IMG/VR virus record: IMGVR_UViG_3300040856_001453
Coordinates: 1-39,851 of that record
Source of the DNA: a virus
Direction: 5' to 3' (one strand)
DNA length: 39,851 nucleotides
In this document: positions 21,101 through 26,251 of the stretch, piece after piece
Layout of the letters: every line of letters starts with the position of its first letter
How positions within the stretch are numbered: position 1 is the stretch's first letter
Position numbers and translations under genes: made by a program
Notes under the pieces: model-generated
Database searches by the model: none
What the model was told of the DNA's origin: nothing
The model's input: the letters and a program-made list of their open reading frames with translations, nothing else

Positions 21101-23945
21101 GGTTCGCGACAAGTCAACCAAGATTACCCAGCAGAGAATGGAAGACATTGTCAAACAGCTTGTTGAACGTGGGATCGTTAGTGATCGTGACGCTTCTTTG
21201 TTCAGGGCTGCTCATCGCATGAGGCAAGGTCTGGAAAAGATTGGTTACAAGTTGGGGGATCAGGTCACTGCTCCTGTCGTTTCCAAAGTAGACATGAACA
21301 ATCTAGCATCAGGTCTAGGCTTCAGCAAAAACGATCCAGATCTACCAACCAAGCTAGCTCGTGTTGGGTTTGTTCCTTCGTCTAAGCTGCCTAGCTTGGA
21401 AGGTTTCGTTTCTACATTCACTCAGGTGTACGACAAGCCAAGGACTGGAGAGGAGCTTCGAGTTGTTTGGGTTCCAGTTGGCGTTGATCCCAATACTAAG
21501 GAGCCAATACTTAAGGAAGTTCAGATAGAACTGATACCGGAGTTTGCTGAGTCTTTGAGTAGCCTGAAGCCTATCGAAAAAAACGTGTTCTTTATGTTCA
21601 TGAGTCTTGGCTACCAGTCAATCAGAACTTCTGCCACGGGAACCTTTAGTTTCTTCGTCAAGGATTTGCCGAGAAATATATCGAGTGCTTTAGCTCGTAC
21701 AGACATAGAGGAAAGTCCTTATCTTCCATTCTACAACACGCTGAAAGGAACTATCAAAGAGTTCCACAATCGGTATGGAGTAGAGCTTGTGAGAAGGGCG
21801 GCATCTAAGGTTCCGATACTCAACCAGACTGGATGGATAAATCCACCAACAGAACTTCAGGACATGGACTCTCTGTACGTCTTAATGGAAAAGCAGGGAG
21901 GTTCTGCGTTCACTAAGCTAGGTTCATTCGTGAAGGGTTCTAGGTCTAGAAAGAGGGTAGAGCGTTCGCTCATGAGTGTTCCTCTTGACTCGCGAAGCAC
22001 AGCCCTTGACATGATATTCAATGGTGGTGCTAGAGCTGGCCTGTTGCAATCACTCAAGTCACCAGAGGGTGACGCAATAAACCTAAAGGGCGTTACTCTG
22101 GAGAGAGTTCTGTCTGGATTAGAGAGAGTAAAGGATGCAACCACTGACAAGATGGCGAATTACTTCGATGCAATGCAAAGGTTTGCTAACGCAAGTGACA
22201 AGCCGACCCGCCTGATTAATGCTAGGAACAAACTCAACGAGTTAGGGTACACCGCACTGACTGGGAATAGCTTCATAAACCCAGATGGTGACAAGGTCTC
22301 GGGTCTTCCTCAAGAAGTCTTGGTAGCTGTAATAGCAGCGTATCAGAGCGGAGGGTTAAATCACGTCAGAGGTGGAAGGTTCAACAGACATACATCTAGG
22401 TACGTCAACTTCCTTAATACTAACTGGCACTCAGTAATTACTGATGCAGTTTTAATGAAGCGAGGTGCTTTAGATCCTATTGCTGAGAAGCTACTGCCTG
22501 AAAAAGTTTCTCGCCGTATCGTAGGTAGAAGAAAGGAAGGATTGTCTGACGCAAAGGCAAGGCACATGACAATCCTTGCAGCTAAATACCTGCCGCTCAT
22601 GGCGTACTCTGTTGCTTTATCTGCCATGTACCGATTGTTCAACGATGAGGAAGAGCATTATGAAAACGCACCAGAGAAAAGAAAGGATGGTGCGTGGTTG
22701 CTAGGAAGCCAAGGCAAAACACTGCTTGAGATAAGGAGGTCATCTCAGTTCCGTCCTGCACAAGACCTCGGAATATACCTAGCGGAAAGCTTCCTCGAAT
22801 CAGAGCGTTCTAAAGGAAGGGGTTCGCTCGGTGAGATCATGTTGGAAAACACCAAGGCTCCAGTCAATCAGTTGCAGTCTTCTTTCTATGGTGGGCCATT
22901 AGGGATAATGCTTCAAGTAGCTAGCAATAAGACGTACTTTGAAACGCCGATCACACCTTCGTTCATGCAGTCAAACTTTTCACCAACTCAACAGTTCTTG
23001 CCGAACACTACATGGTTAGCTAGGAAAGGTAGTGAGATCGGTTATGGCATGACAGGTTTGAAGTTTATGACTCCCCTCAACATCGACCATGTCATGGAGG
23101 GAATGACTGCCAGACTGTGGGGATGGGGTCATGATGTCGTAGGTGGTACATTCGATCAGACGATGAAGATGTACGATGTTGCCACTGGTGAAAAGAGAAT
23201 GGCAGACTACGTTTCTCAGTTCCCAGCAGAAGAAATACTGCAAGGCATGCCTATGCTCGGCACAGCCTTTCCTTACAGGACTGAAGTGGAGCCTATCTAT
23301 TCCCTCCAAGCAGCTCTCGATGAGCAGCAGACAGTTGTCAACGACCACCAGCAGATGGGCATGTCTGGTTCCGAGTCTGCACGAATAGCAAGAAGGGAAT
23401 CTGCCTTCCTTGATAAGTTCAATGATCTTGTAAAAGGTCTGAACCAGCTTCAGCATCAGATGGAAGACGGCAAGGAAGACATTAAGCGACTGGCTGTTGG
23501 CACTGCACGTCAGGCATTAGGGTTGCGTACTCAGGACAACTTCCAGAGTGTACTAACTAGAGACAGGGACAGTCTTCCGAAGGAAGTGGTTGATGTTGTT
23601 GACCAGTTCCTCGACCTGACTATTGACAGGACGTTGCGTGTTTCAGCTAGAGGAAAGATCGAATCGTCAGACGTTCCGCTGCTCCAACAGAAGCTTGAGT
23701 ACTTGGAGCATGTCGATAACGTAGCTGCGTTTGTCAGAGAAATATCTGACATGCCTTACGTTGCCGGATACTTGAGATCAAAGTACACAGGGTCTCGCAT
23801 GTCTTCGCTAAGTAGAAGTCTGTATTCTAAACCAGAGAAGGATGGCGATCTTAATCCACACCAGCAAAGGAAGTACGATGCTGCTTACGATGAGACTACC
23901 TTCCGAGTTCGCAGGCTCCTCAAAGACCTCAAAGCAATAAGATGA
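9156..23945 (+). CDS. Giant polyvalent virion protein with strawberry-notch helicase, zincin motif and LPD38-like region
   Basis: One frame of 4929 codons with no stop. Visible order: residues 1-400, glycine- and alanine-rich hydrophobic helices (about 115-150, 205-235, 255-285) as in proteins that breach the host envelope; 440-760 acidic, disordered, with four S-V-F motifs at 574, 634, 647 and 694; a winged-helix-like stretch near 783-822; a long acidic and basic linker region to about 2220; an SF2 helicase at about 2230-2970 with Walker A G-W-Q-T-G-I-G-K-G (2304-2312), D-E-S-H (2450), S-S-A-T (about 2489), A-T-G-M-N and L-G-R-I-N-R (2892-2897), as in strawberry-notch proteins; H-E-I-A-H (3554-3558) with E-G-W-A-E at 3598-3602 as candidate third zinc ligand; and an LPD38-like region at about 4150-4560. 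In this class such proteins are packaged and injected to protect incoming DNA. That role is inferred. Confidence 0.85.
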   Translation: MAKTFKRLQKPEEKTISFDSPAVIKEDNVFFKEDSPLGMAESFGQSLKRTLIPPGSFGTAGVDKFEETIPDDYLSEKEIDNIAYDAKIAAAMRAHVAQEDQANRVFGTSVGGLATEGYGRELAAGIGFPAGAFASTATALGGGSLIDLLFGELTEGREDKGRAVSERIRSYMAESQRSQVRYPSDYKGNRPFKNTMSDEAFNTWKRSSIQALAQAPLMLSAPLIGWEGVVGTHVFGQTYDSYEEYTAAGGSKQLGMLYGLANGVVEYGVTKAFQFVGLAGLEQAFKAGRTAIHPAKQAMMREVAAKGLLSKFGVTAKGTPAALASFASTATPEAIEETMIAVMQNSLRATSGLDPNAADFENQWKAAVDASITSMLMTGAMNTAALSRGTWNKDTQQWTPDGDVQLRDVDLSPMQLAMNDPTGGIPVVEELNLGLDLTEDQRAELEEDYKKSKQQDVEQSEKQMEREKALTEAKSVSSSLNKYTEEVTDVNGDVVEVETPADAQNVRVTLNTDVDSIEYDILSYMIDENKLKLIDDDGNLKFSKLTDVSLTDEQVKKNIEDSDILSPVPEGTRSVFGRAETEPDPTVAPVLNDNTETIQDKIDASTKENMTAEEYLDYLTQRRLDQGEDLEQESVFLPDDAEAQDRSVFDVAGRDSRLDAQEAQEQYELLAEFASRNNLPEQWLQENDPRRKDSVFNESNEAPVQPEADPIRDVIQVQEEAKDVNSLIERTKTNAEAAIRQEIEERYPVESYTPVSQQFLERIIRDRLEQQFLMFSQSGTDINSLSLKLQLDLGATDADVQAALVGLQSQGLAQVDSTSNKILPSKKFVDSNRKELLEGEVGEVSEGRSYSEYVVEQNPINTDLLAFDLDQTGDATRMAKTKDGPIAVNIQRNQDGSHMVTLTKPEKFKGQREVFDADISSKDVAESAVGMLHDAIEFHGLPDSKSPQEQAELNDPNDAGWESYFNYLGVGLARNAGKALLEAGQVAVGAARGAASGSAQDIALSRMARRGARAFNDAYRNTIEYLTGKKKRPDGTVRYRDFLEAVKKDKERGFPTILDDEVDLVRRDAVVKGLFDQPWFITPDEAGVVDRGPLYQIGTKAEDTADTEAQEKTAEEVEAEKKRQFTIAKRFMEAIGQGMSFNDFIRAQEFGFEGTIEDIESGLLTEEQLRQLSKAIGEIVDLDIKQQRESEEAKKAEAAEQQEETSETTQDTEVEDQKPVSEVKVEDEVEEEEEVTPPSGENHDIFVKLFTNNEAGGFLSSTEPVYVEYEGEGTYEVLNYRTTDGQMTIVDEDGVESTWNIMDGEFSIVKTEQASDEPVPEDMQDDEQVDTEIQQDQPQVKKKRRGRSEGTAPQPKSKEQVSAIVEQAKKAAREARKSGKAEESPATKSPDDAMKNVLNALMDAGVDVVSSDEVQGRDFSADMPDELYSFDDSQTDYGGVYKETESGFDREDVESQISSLRESIQRTVNEDAPDWLYDLEDTSRDMLLYNTELKGLLSIDQDRNTDQNEQGEDGRYLKDQDGNLIERFADLEVERAAEVLGIDDDQLSNLIELHNKIVDIQDEISDLYDTLESPLRSTREAMEQDRIASVVAFQTQDYYFRSDTGRSLQDLLDEYYTRPLKDLDEDTDEFPYAFFGESATAFPDADSLPAYARETVKELSALYQITDKYESSQEQVTDEETGEQYTDTVNTYVNPPHVPNDEVRSRQKPEQIKTQTSMFGEFEYSKRLGSFSIPLYDSAGTSIGISSVYKKGNGLDEDHVLLVQKDKKTGEMLNALVPVSRIKDVPKGSRLELNITQPARDQAEFENKKIYFNDTNVSRDQLVDHIEDSYTEPTDEDSRFYTVDYARDVAAQVKRIEDAEAAEDRGEPTPEWLEKARRNSELTGGEYLDDSLNSEETAGRAVFYRKRKPDELFSDAELFPWQRVGLRTQDGEEAWVASYSPADGGVFRVQSRSQNGNIVEKDIKASDILPQSSTKKQKGIVRRETDGRDFSDEPAPKRKPAAKDLLSDTVVDALVDLMALRLQEGVSLKDIVTETMSHVAPDARPEVVKPLKAAYGFVKALSNEDLSQSQIEEVFHPYIRTANVQQNADGLEGGQGGAGVGSQGRTGDSSTEGSRRDTVGGVPESAGDQAGAGSGERGLRRRKVQEDVATADSTADSTRRRRLGDRSPDDATVSGLPDGDAGLEGGRLSDEDRADRRSERRAKFDAELRSVSRQDFSGDVASVPYQNVSGQIVDKILVPTNHADAVASNMRKIQDRYYYLPNFVAKETGLDQTSLEDFSAMYDYQLEGVAAAIAAHKRGESYILGWQTGIGKGRVVASVMQYARKQGLLPVFVTDRPDLFSSMMEDTYNIGAIKEDGDFIPFITNNESESTAINLNANIEGFGERKQVQNKSESEASMERMSVRKGRLVDGDKKYDAIFTTYDQMRPSKGLTYRNNFINNIAERAFFILDESHKIGEGKGRNADGTEKLSTGSFLRDAIAASQGALFSSATFSKTSDQIKTYVTAGLEKSLDDPTQLGDLLSSMGDAGLQIFSQGLADNGTYSRLERDMADVEVTTKQVTTVPEQVDAISQSLASLQDAQVAIKSSLKSSIEKVEGGLFGTDASSFIDGLPEGKNKGRLNEYTKPKSTSGIPFLPTKLKFAGQPQHQNVITTAITAMKVEAAADDIITQVKAGKKVVAVFDSTMESALNKFVRIQDIGVGGEVNFNLKSVLLQQVEEARRVEVLFERKTSDENGDRIINPKSKLPLEEKKRVRVRLEDSELSKEALAAIDKARSLINSLPDDIAGSPIDGVAKRLTEAGIQFAELTGRKRVIDYSSGKPIYAARDDSEASSTGKKAVQDRFNNDPQLKVILANRSIATGMNLQASFGFADQSQRHMTLIEIAKDINALMQLLGRINRANQSSVPTYSFMLTDSPTEIRVASMFSKKLRSLSASVSADGESSINPDMPDYMNFVGEYVLNDVLLQMKHEGIDLLEQMGRKKGLVLNGEEAVLKQREGDLSFFNEITSKLNFFPIAAQNEVWSRMERAYQSELESLAMAGDSPLKAKLYDFKAKTLDFEVVKAPRNAAAKEGVFGSGVRLQRVSAKNDGGILTEFAIEKRIADTLKGKEPAQFTAELMDTVISEHESYMEDRKARIAEIGIDAEARTRELNTSASSRINIIQSVLDTPVGSHVVLTTKTRNASNGQLEDYNVPAVILEHVRRGQSEDPANLSDFYVRVAVPDERGVAQISYEQISQGRFAISDPSLTRKDTLKVFTDKTKGGRIERYIATGDAVAALEQFKGYGVPGFYTNDRGEQRAGVILHRDFDPEIWRENRPASISNPNSAAMALVEGIPLRFLDGKAQITGRSDGLHIQMPFEAKGNGVSKIKKSLEDAGLKFGKSEDGLTAFINKPYSKDRLWESVVKRIIDNAGGSVVAARNHSLARQIIRDVEGLDDPRVMEGRDLFRSSRRRKKDQPLASEELNPHTEARREINFWNEVTTGGQIHVNNKDAENIIVQSKSLVNSLATIFDLKNWEGGVAGRDVHAWYQGAKKHQKYGTGEIVTAKHASARIGVRLHEIAHALDDRYSITKDQLTDEQLEKIKYLDPSIARVEEGKGRVREGWAEFVRRMFTQSSVNPEDSRVEFAERIGNFDLQEFMDEMTNWMADFANKKENSALKKQLKKARKLMNAYRDQPLANKLDSMVNVQPVDDLALSPMERASRWAAGLGRKVMFHFDDDLNEVMRFDRASVNSVNANRMALEDLVASKRHQANEQGRLAQILGVFDPNTNEMISSSGVISDFHGGIQSFFDMRSQIAVGQNKRQQIQYKNRAKVFAWARHAAWLADQEWAQDYEAGMGVEEAVAFMNEIKKDPEMYNDYIKMSEEISDQGLKYLKVALRTGGLDPNMYRFLYERYHRSKNYFPMYRIRNQENSLAMDLSASGINFTKNPLKGRSRYGNGDPVEDPLVSLESMAVDVYHKSAQTTITKEIYQRLDSGRDASLGQFARVRDKSTKITQQRMEDIVKQLVERGIVSDRDASLFRAAHRMRQGLEKIGYKLGDQVTAPVVSKVDMNNLASGLGFSKNDPDLPTKLARVGFVPSSKLPSLEGFVSTFTQVYDKPRTGEELRVVWVPVGVDPNTKEPILKEVQIELIPEFAESLSSLKPIEKNVFFMFMSLGYQSIRTSATGTFSFFVKDLPRNISSALARTDIEESPYLPFYNTLKGTIKEFHNRYGVELVRRAASKVPILNQTGWINPPTELQDMDSLYVLMEKQGGSAFTKLGSFVKGSRSRKRVERSLMSVPLDSRSTALDMIFNGGARAGLLQSLKSPEGDAINLKGVTLERVLSGLERVKDATTDKMANYFDAMQRFANASDKPTRLINARNKLNELGYTALTGNSFINPDGDKVSGLPQEVLVAVIAAYQSGGLNHVRGGRFNRHTSRYVNFLNTNWHSVITDAVLMKRGALDPIAEKLLPEKVSRRIVGRRKEGLSDAKARHMTILAAKYLPLMAYSVALSAMYRLFNDEEEHYENAPEKRKDGAWLLGSQGKTLLEIRRSSQFRPAQDLGIYLAESFLESERSKGRGSLGEIMLENTKAPVNQLQSSFYGGPLGIMLQVASNKTYFETPITPSFMQSNFSPTQQFLPNTTWLARKGSEIGYGMTGLKFMTPLNIDHVMEGMTARLWGWGHDVVGGTFDQTMKMYDVATGEKRMADYVSQFPAEEILQGMPMLGTAFPYRTEVEPIYSLQAALDEQQTVVNDHQQMGMSGSESARIARRESAFLDKFNDLVKGLNQLQHQMEDGKEDIKRLAVGTARQALGLRTQDNFQSVLTRDRDSLPKEVVDVVDQFLDLTIDRTLRVSARGKIESSDVPLLQQKLEYLEHVDNVAAFVREISDMPYVAGYLRSKYTGSRMSSLSRSLYSKPEKDGDLNPHQQRKYDAAYDETTFRVRRLLKDLKAIR
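15403..15816 (+). CDS. Candidate overprinted ORF nested in the giant gene
   Basis: In the +1 frame relative to the giant gene, a 137-codon ORF runs from ATG 15403 to TAG 15814-15816, preceded by TAA at 15391. Its translation has ordinary protein composition: five Trp, regular hydrophobics, and segments such as L-D-E-I-Q-W-E-E-F-L and R-R-M-W-Q-Q-L. Its codons favour G or C at the third position (AAG, GAG, CTG, GAC). The main frame over the same bases (residues about 2083-2220) is low-complexity Gly, Arg, Asp and Ser. That asymmetry is what an overprinted gene shows. No good Shine-Dalgarno is visible, so translation is unproven. A pair of ancient compensating frameshifts in the giant gene could leave the same trace. 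Confidence 0.35.
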   Translation: MYNRMPMDWKVDKAGLAWAPKGGLAIAVPKGLDEIQWEEFLSQLGIKLELVVENEDYGEGRYRRMWQQLTAQPIALDEDDSVTDHPMTQQFQDYLMEMRDLREEDFPMKIEPTEEAKEELSSTLSCEAFLDRTFREM

Positions 23946-24031
23946 TAATACTACTCCTGTTCCTGATGGTGTGCCTCATGTATCCAGACTTCGCTCGTGG
24001 AGTCTGGGAAGGATTTTGGGGAGACGAGTAG
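23942..24031 (+). CDS. 29-residue membrane miniprotein coupled to the giant gene
   Basis: An ATG at 23942 overlaps the TGA of the giant gene (ATGA), the usual geometry for translational re-initiation, and is followed by 28 further codons to TAG at 24029-24031. The first 14 residues are nearly all Ile, Leu, Val, Met and Phe and should form one short membrane helix. The last 15 are polar, with two Trp, and end in Gly-Asp-Glu. No family is recognised. Small one-helix peptides beside lysis genes can be holin-like, but no endolysin adjoins it. An accessory to the giant protein's membrane role is equally possible. Confidence 0.45.
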   Translation: MIILLLFLMVCLMYPDFARGVWEGFWGDE

Positions 24032-24124
24032 GGCTAGTACGCACCGCCTCCATTGACTCCTTCAGGCATAGCCTATCGTTGTCGTAATGCTTCCGTGATG
24101 ACTGTGCCTTAACAGCTAACGCTA

Positions 24125-24236
24125 GAAGTCCATGCCTGTTGTTGATGATCGCAATGGTAACAGATCATCTAAGACTTCATCCCGTTGACAACACTGGCGA
24201 GGTGTTGCAGTACAACTGAACGCTGATCCTTCAGCG
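24125..24236 (+). ncRNA. Candidate structured RNA in the 3' region of the giant gene
   Basis: The 382 bases between 24032 and 24413 hold no convincing gene but contain three successive inverted repeats. Arms GAAGTC (24125-24130) and GACTTC (24173-24178) enclose arms GATGATC (24144-24150) and GATCATC (24163-24169). CAACAC (24189-24194) pairs with GTGTTG (24202-24207). CGCTGA (24221-24226) pairs with TCAGCG (24231-24236). A run of seven T follows at about 24286-24292, without a clear stem directly before it. This could be a structured 3' UTR, a processed small RNA or coincidence. The strand is assigned from the giant transcript. Confidence 0.25.
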
Positions 24237-24320
24237 GGGCAGGGTGATGGCGGACGTTTCGTGTGTTGCCAACCGCAGTGCCGTGTTTTTTTCTCACCCA
24301 AAGTCTTGGTGCTATCCACC

Positions 24321-24380
24321 AAATAAAAAACCTCCCGCTCCCCACACACCGAAGTGTGTCCAACAGGGAGAAGCAGGAGG
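24321..24380 (-). terminator. Intrinsic terminator of the reverse-strand gene at 24414-24767
   Basis: Read on the reverse strand, an outer stem joins the pieces CCTCC with GGAGG and CTCCC with GGGAG. It surrounds an inner six-pair stem ACACAC / GTGTGT closed by a C-UUCG-G tetraloop, and a run of six T and an AT-rich tail follow. The T run exists only in the reverse direction, so it ends transcription coming from the reverse-strand gene. The forward-strand text of the right arm contains CCAACAGGGAGAA, identical to the leader used in the 36-39 kb array. Confidence 0.8.
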
Positions 24381-24413
24381 CATTGTGTTCTGTAGTGTCT
24401 GTTGGTGCGTAGA

Positions 24414-24767
24414 TTATGCACTCTGAGAAGTTACAGAACAAGGGGCAATAGCTGGAACTTTACGAAGTTCCCTGACCTCAGTCAGGTGACCTTGGATTGC
24501 TGCTCGGTGTGAGGAATACACACGCTCGTTGTTAGTTCCACCACTGGCGATGGTGATCCATAGCTGTGGCTTGCGACCGAAGAATCCGATAGGTGTACTG
24601 ACGAAGTAGGTAACGACACTGGTGTTGCCAACGGTATCAACACGCAGCTTCTTGCCGAGGACTGAGCGTTCTTCACGCTTGATGCGTGCTTCCCACTCGT
24701 CATACTTTCCCCAGCTTACGGGGATAGCCTGATTGTCATCGTCTAGGATATACAGCTGCTGGCTCAT
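24414..24767 (-). CDS. Small conserved-looking protein of unknown function
   Basis: A 117-residue soluble protein read from the reverse strand, isolated between forward-strand blocks. The start has AAAGGAA about 7 bases upstream. It opens with L-Y-I-L-D-D-D-N and W-G-K-Y-D-E-W, has a charged helical stretch, then beta segments with V-V-T-Y-F-V-S-T-P-I-G-F-F-G and L-W-I-T-I-A. There is no membrane segment. No family is recognised. Having its own terminator and a promoter region shared with the divergent downstream operon suggests separate timing from both flanking operons. Confidence 0.75.
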   Translation of the reverse strand: MSQQLYILDDDNQAIPVSWGKYDEWEARIKREERSVLGKKLRVDTVGNTSVVTYFVSTPIGFFGRKPQLWITIASGGTNNERVYSSHRAAIQGHLTEVRELRKVPAIAPCSVTSQSA

Positions 24768-24827
24768 GGTATTTCCTTTGAGTTAGGGTGATGATGATGT
24801 ACACTACAGATTAACTATTCGTCATAA

Positions 24828-24841
24828 ATTGCGTACGCAAT
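24828..24841. promoter_or_regulatory. Perfect 14-bp palindrome between divergent units, candidate operator
   Basis: ATTGCGTACGCAAT is a perfect dyad lying 61 bases upstream of the reverse gene's start and about 50 bases before a TATACT box facing the other way. A dimeric regulator or nuclease/methylase site would have this symmetry. No regulator gene of obvious helix-turn-helix type is in the window. Confidence 0.35.
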
Positions 24842-24866
24842 AGAGCTTTTGTATGATTTCTCCACC

Positions 24867-24895
24867 TGCTAATCCAATGCTCGACCTACTATACT
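24867..24895 (+). promoter_or_regulatory. Candidate promoter of the 24.9-28.3 kb operon
   Basis: TATACT at 24890-24895 is a good -10 box. Seventeen bases upstream is TGCTAA, a poor -35, so recognition may need an activator or a phage factor. Expected transcription start near 24902 leaves a short leader before the ATG at 24935. Confidence 0.35.
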
Positions 24896-24934
24896 GGTTG
24901 TGTGGATTGTTCAGGACATCCCAACGGTGCAGAT

Positions 24935-25207
24935 ATGGCAAAGAAAAAAGCAACTGTTCGGAAGGCCATGAAGAAGGTAGTGACGAACCCGACGACAGGC
25001 CGGAAGAAGACAGTTAGATACGGGCAAGCAGGCAGAGCTAAGGATGGCGGGCCGAGGGTACGACCGGGTACATCTAAAGGTGACAGCTACTGCGCTCGGT
25101 CAGCAGGGCAGATGAAGGATCATCCCAGTGCAGCCAAAGATCCGAACAGTCCACTGCGTCTGTCTCGTAAGAGATGGAAGTGTGCAGGTAAAAAATCAAA
25201 GCGTTAG
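24935..25207 (+). CDS. Small basic phage protein with C-x-R-S-A-G and W-K-C motifs
   Basis: The ATG at 24935 is preferred over the in-frame GTG at 24902, because the latter sits where transcription would begin and GGTG precedes the ATG by 5 bases. The 90-residue product is extremely basic: a Lys- and Arg-rich N-terminal half, then G-D-S-Y-C-A-R-S-A-G and, near the end, L-S-R-K-R-W-K-C. The combination of the two Cys-containing motifs recalls a small family found widely in phages (possibly DUF6321), whose function is unknown. Charge suggests nucleic-acid binding. It is first in an operon with two more tiny basic proteins. Confidence 0.7.
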   Translation: MAKKKATVRKAMKKVVTNPTTGRKKTVRYGQAGRAKDGGPRVRPGTSKGDSYCARSAGQMKDHPSAAKDPNSPLRLSRKRWKCAGKKSKR

Positions 25208-25229
25208 TTACTTCCTATAGGAGATTGAT

Positions 25230-25346
25230 ATGTACGGCATGGGCAAGGGAAAGATGGGCAAGGGAATGAAGAAGCCAATGAAGAAGCCAATGAAGAAGGC
25301 AGCGAAGAAAGGGTTTGTGAAAAAGGTCATCAAGAAAAAGAAGTGA
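25230..25346 (+). CDS. 38-residue Lys/Met/Gly-rich miniprotein
   Basis: ATG 25230 is preceded by TAGGAG at good spacing, and the frame runs 38 codons to TGA at 25344-25346. Nearly half the residues are Lys. The first part alternates Gly, Lys and Met, then repeats M-K-K-P twice before a helical basic tail. No family is recognised. Such composition suits binding to DNA or RNA, or neutralising packaged DNA. The clear ribosome-binding site and tight operon spacing support a real gene. Confidence 0.6.
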   Translation: MYGMGKGKMGKGMKKPMKKPMKKAAKKGFVKKVIKKKK

Positions 25347-25370
25347 CGCAACAAAAGGTAGGTCATAGTT

Positions 25371-25523
25371 ATGGCTAAGAAGAAAGGACTCTACGCTAAC
25401 ATCAACGCAAAGCGGAAGCGTATTGCAGCTGGTAGCGGAGAGAAAATGCGAAAGGTCGGAGCCAAGGGCGCACCAACGGCCAAAGCTTTCAAGAAAGCAG
25501 CAAGGACGGCTAAGAAAAAATGA
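25371..25523 (+). CDS. 50-residue basic phage miniprotein (G-L-Y-A-N-I motif)
   Basis: A 50-residue protein opening M-A-K-K-K-G-L-Y-A-N-I and continuing with K-R-K-R-I and G-S-G-E-K-M-R-K-V-G, then G-A-P-T-A-K-A-F. I recognise this as a very conserved tiny protein found beside structural or lysis genes in many phages, but its function is not established to my knowledge. It is strongly basic. Its TGA overlaps the ATG of the exported-protein gene (ATGA), so the two are translationally coupled. Confidence 0.75.
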   Translation: MAKKKGLYANINAKRKRIAAGSGEKMRKVGAKGAPTAKAFKKAARTAKKK

Positions 25524-26251
25524 AAGCAATCATGAAGCTGGCGGCAGCATGTGTGTTGTCCGCCAGCCTTTTCTCTACATGCCTTGCTGAGAACCTAGAG
25601 CTTCGGTCGAGGCTCGTGTCTCAGGTGGTGGGCATTGAATCTGCCGAAGAGATAGGCGGATATCTATTCGTTGACAGGGGTAGATCTGTCGGCAGGAAAG
25701 ATGTAGTGCTAGTCTTTGCTGACACAGAGGCAGCGAACATTACGTTCGAGTGTACTGATATCAACAGGTTGCCGGTTGAGTATTCACTGGTCAGCCCGAG
25801 TGCCATCTCTGTATCGCAGGCAGGAAAGGTATGGGTCGAGGTAGTAGCTCTCGACTTTGATAAGAACATATACAGTAAGAGGACTCTTGTCATAGAGTCA
25901 GGTGCGAAGCCAGACACGGACGACACTCACCCAGATGTGAGCAATGAGTACGGTGTTGGCTCGGTAGCATACAAGTTCGCACCAGAAGAAGATGTGGAGG
26001 AAGTCGCTAGCATCTACGCTAGTGGCTCGGACTTTCTCTACGGAAGGCCGGAAGCTAAGACGGTCAACGGCACGCTCCAGTGGATCAAGGAACAGACAGA
26101 CAAAGTCGCAGGCAAAGACTGGGATAAGTGGCGAGAGGAAATCTCGGACGCACTGGTAGAATCTCAGCAGTCCCGTGTTGGTGGCTTCAGTCGAGAGGAT
26201 TGGTATCGGTGTCTCAATGAGATAGCAGATGGACTAAGGGCAGCAGAATGA
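25520..26251 (+). CDS. Exported protein of unknown function with signal peptide
   Basis: The 243-residue product begins with a typical Sec signal: K-A-I-M-K, a hydrophobic core, and a likely cut after S-T-C-L-A (about residue 23). The Cys four residues from that cut is not in a lipobox. Residues about 25-130 are beta-rich and could form immunoglobulin-like strands. The C-terminal 90 residues are helical with conserved-looking Trp (W-I-K-E-Q, W-D-K-W-R-E-E). No catalytic motif is visible. It is coupled on both sides (ATGA overlaps) to the basic miniprotein and to the C1A peptidase, suggesting it may act with the peptidase in the periplasm. Confidence 0.75.
   Translation: MKAIMKLAAACVLSASLFSTCLAENLELRSRLVSQVVGIESAEEIGGYLFVDRGRSVGRKDVVLVFADTEAANITFECTDINRLPVEYSLVSPSAISVSQAGKVWVEVVALDFDKNIYSKRTLVIESGAKPDTDDTHPDVSNEYGVGSVAYKFAPEEDVEEVASIYASGSDFLYGRPEAKTVNGTLQWIKEQTDKVAGKDWDKWREEISDALVESQQSRVGGFSREDWYRCLNEIADGLRAAE

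Noticed and set aside
23016-23456. 146-codon reverse ORF within the giant gene
   Set aside because: Composition is typical of an antisense shadow (Cys, His, Leu rich) and nothing in context supports it.
24122-24441. Overlapping reverse ORFs in the noncoding region after the giant gene
   Set aside because: They run through the terminator of the neighbouring reverse gene and have no ribosome-binding sites.
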